Origin: Bromus sterilis
Taxonomy: Eukaryota > Streptophyta > Magnoliopsida > Poales > Poaceae
Reading direction: 5' to 3'
NCBI GenBank assembly: GCA_950022295.1
Contig: OX465599.1
Span: 124,001 to 188,000, forward strand
DNA: 64,000 bases
Shown here: positions 53,044-64,000 of the stretch, piece after piece
How positions within the stretch are numbered: position 1 is the first letter of the stretch
Layout of the letters: every line of letters begins with the position of its first letter
Notes under the pieces: model-generated
What the model saw: the letters and a program-made list of their open reading frames with translations, nothing else
What the model was told of the DNA's origin: nothing
The model's database searches: none
Made by a program: the position numbers and the translations under genes

Positions 53044-56000
53044 GAAATCACTCCAGGGACCCAAAACGGTGATTAATAGCCCATGAAACAGGCCAAAATC
53101 TTCCAAAACTGCGAGTGTTGATGACCGGCACGTAAATGCACCCTTGGGTTCGTCAATTGTGGAAATCACTCCAGGGACCCAAAACTGTGATTAATAGCCC
53201 ATGAAACAGGCCAGAATCGGCCAAAACTGCGAGTGTTGATGACCGGCACGTAAATGCACCCTGGGGTTCGTCAATTTTGGAAATCACTCCGGGGACCCAA
53301 AACGGTGATTAATAGCCCACGAAACAGGCCAGAATCGGCCAAAACTGCGAGTCTTGATGACCGGCACGTAAATGCACCCTAGGGTTCGTCAATGGTGGAA
53401 ATCACTCCGGGGACCCAAAACGGTGATTAATAGCCCATGAAACAGGCCAGAATCGGCCAAAACTGCGAGTGTTGATGACCGGCACGTAAATGCACCCTTG
53501 GGTTCGTCAATTGTGGAATTCACTCCAGGGACCCAAAACGGTGATTAATAGCCCATGAAACAGGCCAGAATCGGCCAAAACTGCGAGTGTTGATGACCGG
53601 CACGTAAATGCACCCTTGGGTTCGTCAATTGTGGAAATCACTCCAGGGACCCTAAACGGTGATTAATAGCCAATGATACAGGCCGGAATCGGCCAAAACT
53701 GCGAGTGTTGATGACCGGCACGTAAATGCACCCTTGGGTTCGTCAATTGTGGAATTCACTCCAGGGACCCAAAACGGTGATTAATAGCCCATGAAACAGG
53801 CCAGAATCGGCCAAAACTGCGAGTGTTGATGACCGGCACGTAAATGCACCCTTGGGTTCGTCAATTGTGGAAATCACTCCAGGGACCCAAAACGGTGATT
53901 AATAGCCAATGATACAGGCCGGAATCGGCCAAAACTGCGAGTGTTGATGACCGGCACGTAAATGCACCCTGGGGTTCGTCAATTTTGGAAATCACTCCGG
54001 GGACCCAAAACGGTGATTAATAGCCCACGAAACAGGCCAGAATCGGCCAAAACTGCGAGTGTTGATGACCGGCACGTAAATGCACCCTAGGGTTCGTCAA
54101 TGGTGGAAATCACTCCGGGGACCCAAAACGGTCATTAATAGCCCATGAAACAGGCCAAAATCTTCCAAAACTGCGAGTGTTGATGACCGGCACGTAAATG
54201 CACCCTTGGTTCCTCAATGGTGGAAATCACTCCGGGGACCCAAAACGGTGATTAATAGCCCATGAAACAGGCCAGAATCGGCCAAAACTGCGAGTGTTGA
54301 TGACCGGCACGTAAATGCACCCTTGGGTTCGTCAATTGTGGAAATCACTCCAGGGACCCAAAACGGTGATTAATAGCCAATGATACAGGCCGGAATCGGC
54401 CAAAACTGCGAGTGTTGATGACCGGCACGTAAATGCACCCTTGGGTTCGTCAATTGTGGAAATCACTCCAGGGACCCAAAACGGTCATTAATAGCCCATG
54501 AAACAGGCTAGAATCATCCAAAACTGCGAGTGTTGATGACCGGCACGTAAATGCACCCTTGGGTTCGTCAATTGTGGAAATCACTCCAGGGACCCAAAAC
54601 GGTGATTAATAGCCAATGATACAGGCCGGAATCGGCCAAAACTGCGAGTGTTGATGACCGGCACGTAAATGCACCATGGGGTTCGTCAATTTTGGAAATC
54701 ACTCCGGGGACCCAAAACGGTGATTAATAGCCCACGAAACAGGCCAGAATCGGCAAAAACTGCGAGTGTTGATGACCGGCACGTAAATGCACCCTAGGGT
54801 TCGTCAATGGTGGAAATCACTCCGGGGACCCAAAACGGTGATTAATAGCCCATGAAACAGGCCAGAATCGGCCAAAACTGCGAGTGTTGATGACCGACAC
54901 GTAAATGCACCCTTGGGTTCGTCAATTGTGGAAATCACTCCAGGGACCCAAAACTGTGATTAATAGCCCATGAAACAGGCCAGAATCGGCCAAAACTGCG
55001 AGTGTTGATGACCGGCACGTAAATGCACCCTGGGGTTCGTCAATTTTGGAAATCACTCCGGGGACCCAAAACGGTGATTAATAGCCCACGAAACAGGCCA
55101 GAATCGGCCAAAACTGCGAGTGTTGATGACAGGCACGTAAATGCACCCTTGGGTTCGTCAATGGTGGAAATCACTCCGAGGATCCAAAACGGTGATTAAT
55201 AGCCCATGAAACAGGCTAGAATCGGCCAAAACTGCGAGTGTTGTTGACCGACACGTAAATGCACCCTAGGGTTCGTCAATGGTGGAAATCACTCCGGGGA
55301 CCCAAAACGGTGATTAATAGCCCATGAAACAGGCCAAAATCTTCCAAAACTGCGAGTGTTGATGACCGGCACGTAAATGCACCCTTGGGTTCGTCAATTG
55401 TGGAAATCACTCCAGGGACCCAAAACGGTGATTAATAGCCCATGAAATAGGCCAGAATCGACCAAAACTACGAGTGTGGATGACCGGAACGTAAATGCAC
55501 CCTAGGGTTCGTCAATGGTGGAAATCACTCCGGGGACCCAAAACGGTCATTAATAGCCCATGAAACAGGCCAAAATCTTCCAAAACTGCGAGTGTTGATG
55601 ACCGGCACGTAAATGCACCCTGGGTTCCTCAATGGTGGAAATCACTTCGGGGACCCAAAACGGTGATTAATAGCCCATGAAACAGGCCAGAATCGGCCAA
55701 AACTGCGAGTGTTGATGACCGGCACGTAATTGCACCCTGGGGTTCGTCAATGGTGGAAATCACTCCGGGGACGCAAAACGGTGATTAATAGCCCATGAAA
55801 CAGGCCAGAATCAAGCAAAACTGCGAGTGTTGATGACCGGCATGTAAATGCACCCTGGGGTTCGTCAATGGTGGAAATCACTCCGGGGACCCAAAACGGT
55901 GATTAATAGCCCATGAAATAGGCCAGAATCGGCCAAAACTGCGAGCGTTGATGACCGGCACGTAAATGCACCCTTGGGTTCGTCAATTTTGGAAATCACT

Positions 56001-58938
56001 CCGGGGACCCAAAACGGTGATCAATAGCCCACGAAACAGGCCAGAATCGGCCAAAACTGCGAGTGTTGATGACCGGCACGTAAATGCACCCTAGGGTTCG
56101 TCAATGGTGGAAATCACTCCGGGGACCCAAAACGGTCATTAATAGCCCATGAAACAGGCCAGAATCGGCCAAAACTGCGAGTGTTGATGACCGGCACGTA
56201 AATGCACCCTTGGGTTCGTCAATTGTGGAAATCACTCCAGGGACCCAAAACGGTGATTAATAGCCCATGAAACAGGCCAAAATCTGCCAAAACTGCGAGT
56301 GTTGATGACCGGCACGTAAATGCACCCTGGGTTCCTCAATGGTGGAAATCACTCCGGGGACCCAAAACGGTGATTAATAGCCCATGAAACAGGCCAGAAT
56401 CGGCAAAAACTGCGAGTGTTGATGACCGGCACGTAAATGCACCCTTGGGTTCGTCAATTGTGGAAATCACTCCAGGAACCTAAAACGGTGATTAATACCC
56501 AATGATACAGGCCGGAATCGGCCAAAACTGCGAGTGTTGATGACCGGCACGTAAATGCACCCTTGGGTTCGTCAATTGTGGAAATCACTCCAGGGACCCA
56601 AAACGGTGATTAATAGCCCATGACACAGGCCAGAATCGGCCAAAACTGCGAGTGTTGATGACCGACACGTAAATGCACCCTTGGGTTCGTCAATTGTGGA
56701 AATCACTCCAGGGACCCAAAACGGTGATTAATAGCCCATGAAACAGGCCAAAATCTGCCAAAACTGCGAGTGTTGATGACCGGCACGTAAATGCACCCTT
56801 GGGTTCGTCAATTGTGGAAATCACTCCAGGGACCCAAAACTGTGATTAATAGCCCATGAAACAGGCCAGAATCGGCCAAAACTGCGAGTGTTGATGACCG
56901 GCACGTAAATGCACCCTGGGGTTCGTCAATTTTGGAAATCACTCCGGGGACCCAAAACGGTGATTAATAGCCCACGAAACAGGCCAGAATCGGCCAAAAC
57001 TGCGAGTCTTGATGACCGGCACGTAAATGCACCCTAGGGTTCGTCAATGGTGGAAATCACTCCGGGGACCCAAAACGGTGATTAATAGCCCATGAAACAG
57101 GCCAGAATCGGCCAAAACTGCGAGTGTTGATGACCGGCACGTAAATGCACCCTTGGGTTCGTCAATTGTGGAATTCACTCCAGGGACCCAAAACGGTGAT
57201 TAATAGCCCATGAAACAGGCCAGAATCGGCCAAAACTGCGAGTGTTGATGACCGGCACGTAAATGCACCCTTGGGTTCGTCAATTGTGGAAATCACTCCA
57301 GGGACCCAAAACGGTGATTAATAGCCAATGATACAGGCCGGAATCGGCCAAAACTGCGAGTGTTGATGACCGGCACGTAAATGCACCCTTGGGTTCGTCA
57401 ATTGTGGAATTCACTCCAGGGACCCAAAACGGTGATTAATAGCCCATGAAACAGGCCAGAATCGGCCAAAACTGCGAGTGTTGATGACCGGCACGTAAAT
57501 GCACCCTTGGGTTCGTCAATTGTGGAAATCACTCCAGGGACCCAAAACGGTGATTAATAGCCAATGATACAGGCCGGAATCGGCCAAAACTGCGAGTGTT
57601 GATGACCGGCACGTAAATGCACCCTGGGGTTCGTCAATTTTGGAAATCACTCCGGGGACCCAAAACGGTGATTAATAGCCCACGAAACAGGCCAGAATCG
57701 GCCAAAACTGCGAGTGTTGATGACCGGCACGTAAATGCACCCTAGGGTTCGTCAATGGTGGAAATCACTCCGGGGACCCAAAACGGTCATTAATAGCCCA
57801 TGAAACAGGCCAAAATCTTCCAAAACTGCGAGTGTTGATGACCGGCACGTAAATGCACCCTGGGTTCCTCAATGGTGGAATTCACTTCGGGGACCCAAAA
57901 CGGTGATTAATAGCCCATGAAACAGGCCAGAATCGGCCAAAACTGCGAGTGTTGATGACCGGCACGTAAATGCACCCTTGGGTTCGTCAATTGTGGAAAT
58001 CACTCCAGGGACCCAAAACGGTGATTAATAGCCAATGATACAGACCGGAATTGGCCAAAACTGCGAGTGTTGATGACCGGCACGTAAATGCACCCTAGGG
58101 TTCGTCAATGGTGGAAATCACTCCGGGGACCCAAAACGGTCATTAATAGCCAATGAAACAGGCCAAAATCTTCCAAAACTGCGAGTGTTGATGACCGGCA
58201 CGTAAATGCACCCTGGGTTCCTCAATGGTGGAATTCACTTCGGGGACCCAAAACGGTGATTAATAGCCCATGAAACAGGCCAGAATCGGCCAAAACTGCG
58301 AGTGTTGATGACCGGCACGTAAATGCACCCTTGGGTTCGTCAATTGTGGAAATCACTCCAGGGACCCAAAACGGTGATTAATAGCCCATGAAACAGGCCA
58401 AAATCTGCCAAAACTGCGAGTGTTGATGACCGGCACGTAAATGCACCCTGGGTTCCTCAATGGTGGAAATCACTCCGGGGACCCAAAACGGTGATTAATA
58501 GCCCATGAAACAGGCCAGAATCGACCAAAACTGCGAGTGTTGATGACCGGCACGTAAATGCACCCTTGGGTTCGTCAATTGTGGAAATCACTCCAGGGAC
58601 CCAAAACGGTGATTAATAGCCCATGAAACAGGCCAGAATCGGCCTAAACTGCGAGTCTTGATGACCGGCACGTAAATGCACCCTTGGGTTCGTCAATTGT
58701 GGAATTCACTCCAGGGACCCAAAACGGTGATTAATAGCCCCCACGAAACAGGCCAGAATCGGCAAAAACTGCGAGTGTTGATGACCGGCACGTAAATGCA
58801 CCCTTGGGTTCGTCAATTGTGGAAATCACTCCGGGGACCCAAAACTGTGATTAATAGCCCATGAAGTAGGCCAGAATCGACCAAAACTACAAGTGTGGAT
58901 GACCGGAACGTAAATGCACCCTAGGGTTCGTCAATGGT
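53043..58938 (+). repeat. Tandem duplication, unit 2 (50 monomers, 5,896 bp)
   Basis: Second unit of the large duplication. It starts directly where unit 1 ends: at about 53,043-53,055 the sequence switches, inside TGGAAATCACTCC, from a CAATGG-type monomer end to an AGGGACCC-type monomer start. At the corresponding end of unit 2 (58,938-58,950) the CAATGG end continues into GGGGACCC and GGTCATT, which is the usual order elsewhere. Relative to unit 1 there is one extra monomer near 54,890-55,010 (GACCGACACG then AAAACTGTG), and GATTACTAGCCC (about 51,538 in unit 1) is GATTAATAGCCC here. Confidence 0.92.
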
Positions 58939-60615
58939 GGAAATCACTCCGGGGACCCAAAACGGTCATTAATAGCCCATGAAACAGGCCAAAATCTTCC
59001 AAAACTGCGAGTGTTGATGACCGGCACGTAAATGCACCCTTGGTTCCTCAATGGTGGAAATCACTCCGGGGACCCAAAACGGTGATTAATAGCCCATGAA
59101 ACAGGCCAGAATAGGCCAAAACTGCGAGTGTTGATGACCGGCACGTAAATGCACCCTTGGGTTCGTCAATTGTGGAAATCACTCCAGGGACCCAAAACGG
59201 TGATTAATAGCCAATGATACAGGCCGGAATCGGCCAAAACTGCGAGTGTTGATGACCGGCACGTAAATGCACCCTTGGGTTCGTCAATTGTGGAAATCAC
59301 TCCAGGGACCCAAAACGGTCATTAATAGCCCATGAAACAGGCTAGAATCATCCAAAACTGCGAGTGTTGATGACCGGCACGTAAATGCACCCTTGGGTTC
59401 GTCAAATTGTGGAAATCACTCCAGGGACCCAAAACGGTGATTAATAGCCCATGAAACAGGCCAGAATCGGCCAAAACTGCGAGTGTTGATGACCGGCACG
59501 TAAATGCACCCTTGGGTTCGTCAATTGTGGAAATCACTCCAGGGACCCAAAACGGTGATTAATAGCCCATGAAACAGGCCAAAATCTGCCAAAACTGCGA
59601 GTGTTGATGACCGGCACGTAAATGCACCCTGGGTTCCTCAATGGTGGAAATCACTCCGGGGACCCAAAACGGTGATTAATAGCCCATGAAACAGGCCAGA
59701 ATCGACCAAAACTGCGAGTGTTGATGACCGGCACGTAAATGCACCCTTGGGTTCGTCAACTGTGGAAATCACTCCAGGGACCCAAAACGGTGATTAATAG
59801 CCCATGAAACAGGCCAGAATCGGCCTAAACTGCGAGTCTTGATGACCGGCACGTAAATGCACCCTTGGGTTCGTCAATTGTGGAATTCACTCCAGGGACC
59901 CAAAACGGTGATTAATAGCCCCCACGAAACAGGCCAGAATCGGCCAAAACTGCGAGTGTTGATGACCGGCACGTAAATGCACCCTTGGGTTCGTCAATTG
60001 TGGAAATCACTCCGGGGACCCAAAACTGTGATTAATAGCCCATGAAGTAGGCCAGAATCGACCAAAACTACAAGTGTGGATGACCGGAACGTAAATGCAC
60101 CCTAGGGTTCGTCAATGGTGGAAATCACTCCGGGGACCCAAAACGGTCATTAATAGCCCATGAAACAGGCCAAAATCTTCCAAAACTGCGAGTGTTGATG
60201 ACCGGCACGTAAATGCACCCTTGGTTCCTCAATGGTGGAAATCACTCCGGGGACCCAAAACGGTGATTAATAGCCCATGAAACAGGCCAGAATAGGCCAA
60301 AACTGCGAGTGTTGATGACCGGCACGTAAATGCACCCTTGGGTTCGTCAATTGTGGAAATCACTCCAGGGACCCAAAACGGTGATTAATAGCCAATGATA
60401 CAGGCCGGAATCGGCCAAAACTGCGAGTGTTGATGACCGGCACGTAAATGCACCCTTGGGTTCGTCAATTGTGGAAATCACTCCAGGGACCCAAAACGGT
60501 CATTAATAGCCCATGAAACAGGCTAGAATCATCCAAAACTGCGAGTGTTGATGACCGGCACGTAAATGCACCCTTGGGTTCGTCAAATTGTGGAAATCAC
60601 TCCAGGGACCCAAAA
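58255..60615 (+). repeat. Tandem duplication, 1,181 bp period (10 monomers)
   Basis: Two copies of a ten-monomer string lie directly next to each other. Markers at 1,181 bp: the 120 bp monomers at 58,737/59,918, the otherwise unseen AATAGGCC allele (ATAGGCC at 59,111/60,292), and the 119 bp monomers marked by TCGTCAAATT at 59,399/60,580. Differences are few: GGCAAAAACTG near 58,760 against GGCCAAAACTG, and GTCAACTGTGG near 59,755. The match begins near 58,255 and ends near 59,435/60,616, where GGTGATT meets GGTCATT. Confidence 0.9.
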
Positions 60616-63600
60616 CGGTCATTAATAGCCCATGAAACAGGCCAGAATCGGCCAAAACTGCGAGTGTTGATGACAGGCACGTAAATGCACCCTTGGGTTC
60701 GTCAATGGTGGAAATCACTCCGAGGATCCAAAACGGTGATTAATAGCCCATGAAACAGGCTAGAATCGGCCAAAACTGCGAGTGTTGTTGACCGACACGT
60801 AAATGCACCCTAGGGTTCGTCAATGGTGGAAATCACTCCGGGGACCCAAAACGGTGATTAATAGCCCATGAAACAGGCCAAAATCTTCCAAAACTGCGAG
60901 TGTTGATGACCGGCACGTAAATGCACCCTTGGGTTCGTCAATTGTGGAAATCACTCCAGGGACCCAAAACGGTGATTAATAGCCCATGAAATAGGCCAGA
61001 ATCGACCAAAACTACGAGTGTGGATGACCGGAACGTAAATGCACCCTAGGGTTCGTCAATGGTGGAAATCACTCCGGGGACCCAAAACGGTCATTAATAG
61101 CCCATGAAACAGGCCAAAATCTTCCAAAACTGCGAGTGTTGATGACCGGCACGTAAATGCACCCTGGGTTCCTCAATGGTGGAAATCACTTCGGGGACCC
61201 AAAACGGTGATTAATAGCCCATGAAACAGGCCAGAATCGGCCAAAACTGCGAGTGTTGATGACCGGCACGTAATTGCACCCTGGGGTTCGTCAATGGTGG
61301 AAATCACTCCGGGGACGCAAAACGGTGATTAATAGCCCATGAAACAGGCCAGAATCAACCAAAACTGCGAGTGTTGATGACCGGCATGTAAATGCACCCT
61401 GGGGTTCGTCAATGGTGGAAATCACTCCGGGGACCCAAAACGGTGATTAATAGCCCATGAAATAGGCCAGAATCGGCCAAAACTGCGAGCGTTGATGACC
61501 GGCACGTAAATGCACCCTTGGGTTCGTCAATTTTGGAAATCACTCCGGGGACCCAAAACGGTGATCAATAGCCCACGAAACAGGCCAGAATCGGCCAAAA
61601 CTGCGAGTGTTGATGACCGGCACGTAAATGCACCCTAGGGTTCGTCAATGGTGGAAATCACTCCGGGGACCCAAAACGGTCATTAATAGCCCATGAAACA
61701 GGCCAGAATCGGCCAAAACTGCGAGTGTTGATGACCGGCACGTAAATGCACCCTTGGGTTCGTCAATTGTGGAAATCACTCCAGGGACCCAAAACGGTGA
61801 TTAATAGCCCATGAAACAGGCCAAAATCTGCCAAAACTGCGAGTGTTGATGACCGGCACGTAAATGCACCCTGGGTTCCTCAATGGTGGAAATCACTCCG
61901 GGGACCCAAAACGGTGATTAATAGCCCATGAAACAGGCCAGAATCGGCAAAAACTGCGAGTGTTGATGACCGGCACGTAAATGCACCCTTGGGTTCGTCA
62001 ATTGTGGAAATCACTCCAGGAACCTAAAACGGTGATTAATACCCAATGATACAGGCCGGAATCGGCCAAAACTGCGAGTGTTGATGACCGGCACGTAAAT
62101 GCACCCTTGGGTTCGTCAATTGTGGAAATCACTCCAGGGACCCAAAACGGTGATTAATAGCCCATGACACAGGCCAGAATCGGCCAAAACTGCGAGTGTT
62201 GATGACCGACACGTAAATGCACCCTTGGGTTCGTCAATTGTGGAAATCACTCCAGGGACCCAAAACGGTGATTAATAGCCCATGAAACAGGCCAAAATCT
62301 GCCAAAACTGCGAGTGTTGATGACCGGCACGTAAATGCACCCTTGGGTTCGTCAATTGTGGAAATCACTCCAGGGACCCAAAACTGTGATTAATAGCCCA
62401 TGAAACAGGCCAGAATCGGCCAAAACTGCGAGTGTTGATGACCGGCACGTAAATGCACCCTGGGGTTCGTCAATTTTGGAAATCACTCCGGGGACCCAAA
62501 ACGGTGATTAATAGCCCACGAAACAGGCCAGAATCGGCCAAAACTGCGAGTCTTGATGACCGGCACGTAAATGCACCCTAGGGTTCGTCAATGGTGGAAA
62601 TCACTCCGGGGACCCAAAACGGTGATTAATAGCCCATGAAACAGGCCAGAATCGGCCAAAACTGCGAGTGTTGATGACCGGCACGTAAATGCACCCTTGG
62701 GTTCGTCAATTGTGGAATTCACTCCAGGGACCCAAAACGGTGATTAATAGCCCATGAAACAGGCCAGAATCGGCCAAAACTGCGAGTGTTGATGACCGGC
62801 ACGTAAATGCACCCTTGGGTTCGTCAATTGTGGAAATCACTCCAGGGACCCAAAACGGTGATTAATAGCCAATGATACAGGCCGGAATCGGCCAAAACTG
62901 CGAGTGTTGATGACCGGCACGTAAATGCACCCTGGGGTTCGTCAATTTTGGAAATCACTCCGGGGACCCAAAACGGTGATTAATAGCCCACGAAACAGGC
63001 CAGAATCGGCCAAAACTGCGAGTGTTGATGACCGGCACGTAAATGCACCCTAGGGTTCGTCAATGGTTGAAATCACTCCGGGGACCCAAAACGGTCATTA
63101 ATAGCCCATGAAACAGGCCAAAATCTTCCAAAACTGCGAGTGTTGATGACCGGCACGTAAATGCACCCTGGGTTCCTCAATGGTGGAATTCACTTCGGGG
63201 ACCCAAAACGGTGATTAATAGCCCATGAAACAGGCCAGAATCGGCCAAAACTGCGAGTGTTGATGACCGGCACGTAAATGCACCCTTGGGTTCGTCAATT
63301 GTGGAAATCACTCCAGGGACCCAAAACGGTGATTAATAGCCAATGATACAGGCCGGAATTGGCCAAAACTGCGAGTGTTGATGACCGGCACGTAAATGCA
63401 CCCTAGGGTTCGTCAATGGTGGAAATCACTCCGGGGACCCAAAACGGTCATTAATAGCCAATGAAACAGGCCAAAATCTTCCAAAACTGCGAGTGTTGAT
63501 GACCGGCACGTAAATGCACCCTGGGTTCCTCAATGGTGGAATTCACTTCGGGGACCCAAAACGGTGATTAATAGCCCATGAAACAGGCCAGAATCGGCCA

Positions 63601-64000
63601 AAACTGCGAGTGTTGATGACCAGCACGTAAATGCACCCTTGGGTTCGTCAATTGTGGAAATCACTCCAGGGACCCAAAACGGTGATTAATAGCCCATGAA
63701 ACAGGCCAAAATCTGCCAAAACTGCGAGTGTTGATGACCGGCACGTAAATGCACCCTGGGTTCCTCAATGGTGGAAATCACTCCGGGGACCCAAAACGGT
63801 GATTAATAGCCCATGAAACAGGCCAGAATCGACCAAAACTGCGAGTGTTGATGACCGGCACGTAAATGCACCCTTGGGTTCGTCAATTGTGGAAATCACT
63901 CCAGGGACCCAAAACGGTGATTAATAGCCCATGAAACAGGCCAAAATCGGCCTAAACTGCGAGTCTTGATGACCGGCACGTAAATGCACCCTTGGGTTCG
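60616..64000 (+). repeat. Third partial copy of the 55-58.7 kb block
   Basis: GAGGATCC at 55,178/60,722 and TAATACCC at 56,498/62,042 are 5,544 bp apart. After about 57,330/62,880 the spacing falls to 5,308 bp (GGAATTGG at 58,047/63,355), because two monomers present at 57.36-57.59 kb are absent here. Private changes include TGGTTGAAATC near 63,065 and GACCAGCACG near 63,620. The array runs off the end of the window inside a monomer of the GGCCTAAACTGCGAGTCTTG type. Confidence 0.82.

Larger units (their letters stand above)
1..64000 (+). repeat. Satellite DNA array, ~118 bp monomer, ~540 copies
   Basis: The sequence is a head-to-tail tandem repeat throughout. ACTCC monomer starts fall at 1, 119 and 237, giving a 118 bp period, and the same register can be followed to the end, where the last monomer is cut off by the window edge. 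Every copy is in the same orientation. Copies differ by a limited set of substitutions that recur in combination, plus rare 1-2 bp indels and one 10 bp deletion. By hand count a typical monomer has 59 G+C of 118 and 6-7 CpG, against about 7.4 expected from its composition. No unique sequence, transposon or inverted segment interrupts it. Homogeneous arrays of this size are characteristic of eukaryotic heterochromatin, often centromeric. The centromeric role is inference, and I do not recognise the monomer as a named family. Confidence 0.98.

Noticed and set aside
47264..58938. Large duplication as an assembly artefact
   Set aside because: Not fully excluded, but the two units differ by one whole monomer and several single bases (for example GATTACTAG near 51,538), which a simple duplicated contig would not show.
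1..64000. CRISPR array
   Set aside because: Repeats are contiguous 118 bp monomers with no unique spacers, and differences are shared alleles rather than unrelated spacer sequence.
1..64000. CENP-B box
   Set aside because: The TTCGTCAATGG region followed by CCGGGG looked suggestive, but the A required after TTCG plus four bases is absent and the distance to CGGG is too long in every type I examined.
1..64000. Promoter signals: CCAAT in the AGCCAATGATAC type and ACGT in CACGTAAATG
   Set aside because: Short motifs recurring with the repeat are expected by chance, and there is no TATA element, transcript evidence or gene nearby.
1..64000. rDNA spacer, telomere repeat or LTR/transposon-derived tandem
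   Set aside because: No rRNA sequence, short telomeric unit, terminal repeats, target-site duplications or coding remnants are visible, and the array has no flank inside the window.

Overview
The whole 64 kb window is one uninterrupted tandem satellite array. A monomer of about 118 bp repeats head to tail in a single orientation roughly 540 times, from the first base to the last. I found no gene, RNA gene, transposon, CRISPR array or stretch of unrelated sequence. The short open frames that occur (61-79 codons) are by-products of the repeat. Such an array is typical of eukaryotic constitutive heterochromatin (centromeric, pericentromeric, knob or subtelomeric). I do not recognise the monomer as a named family and cannot assign a species or chromosomal location. 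By hand count the monomer is about 50% GC (59 of 118) and keeps most of its expected CpG.

Monomer coordinates used here start at ACTCC = 1. The fixed landmarks are CCAAAAC at 12-18 and again at 54-60, ATTAAT at 23-28, GGCC at 42-45 and 52-55, TGATGACC at 70-77, TAAATGCACCCT at 84-95 and TTCGTC at 100-105. Variation is concentrated at 6-11, 31-40, 46-55 and 92-116. Combinations of alleles at these sites define a few dozen recurring monomer types. Minor length classes are 117, 119 and 120 bp, plus a single 108 bp monomer.

The second layer is higher-order structure. Ordered strings of monomer types recur at long periods that are whole monomer counts minus or plus a few bases. From left to right: a 6,012/5,895 bp block duplication with a nested 2,121 bp period (1-11.9 kb); a shuffled zone rich in a private GAATTCAGTTC allele (12-19.2 kb); a 2,832 bp tandem duplication (19.2-24.9 kb); a 2,005 bp duplication (24.3-28.3 kb); a 2,241 bp unit that contracts to a 1,651 bp 14-mer repeated about 3.5 times (27.1-36.35 kb); a 3,537/3,419 bp repeat with a nested 2,004/2,122 bp period (36.1-44.7 kb); a short 4-monomer repeat with a 10 bp deletion (45-46.1 kb); a 3,537 bp repeat overlapping a 5,778/5,896 bp tandem duplication with junction near 53,05x (46.2-58.94 kb); a 1,181 bp 10-mer duplication (58.26-60.6 kb); and a final partial copy of the 55-58.7 kb block.

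All these junctions keep the 118 bp register. That is what unequal homologous exchange or conversion between sister arrays would leave, and not what end-joining or transposition would leave. The offsets were obtained by hand from shared private variants. Block edges are accurate to roughly one monomer unless stated otherwise.
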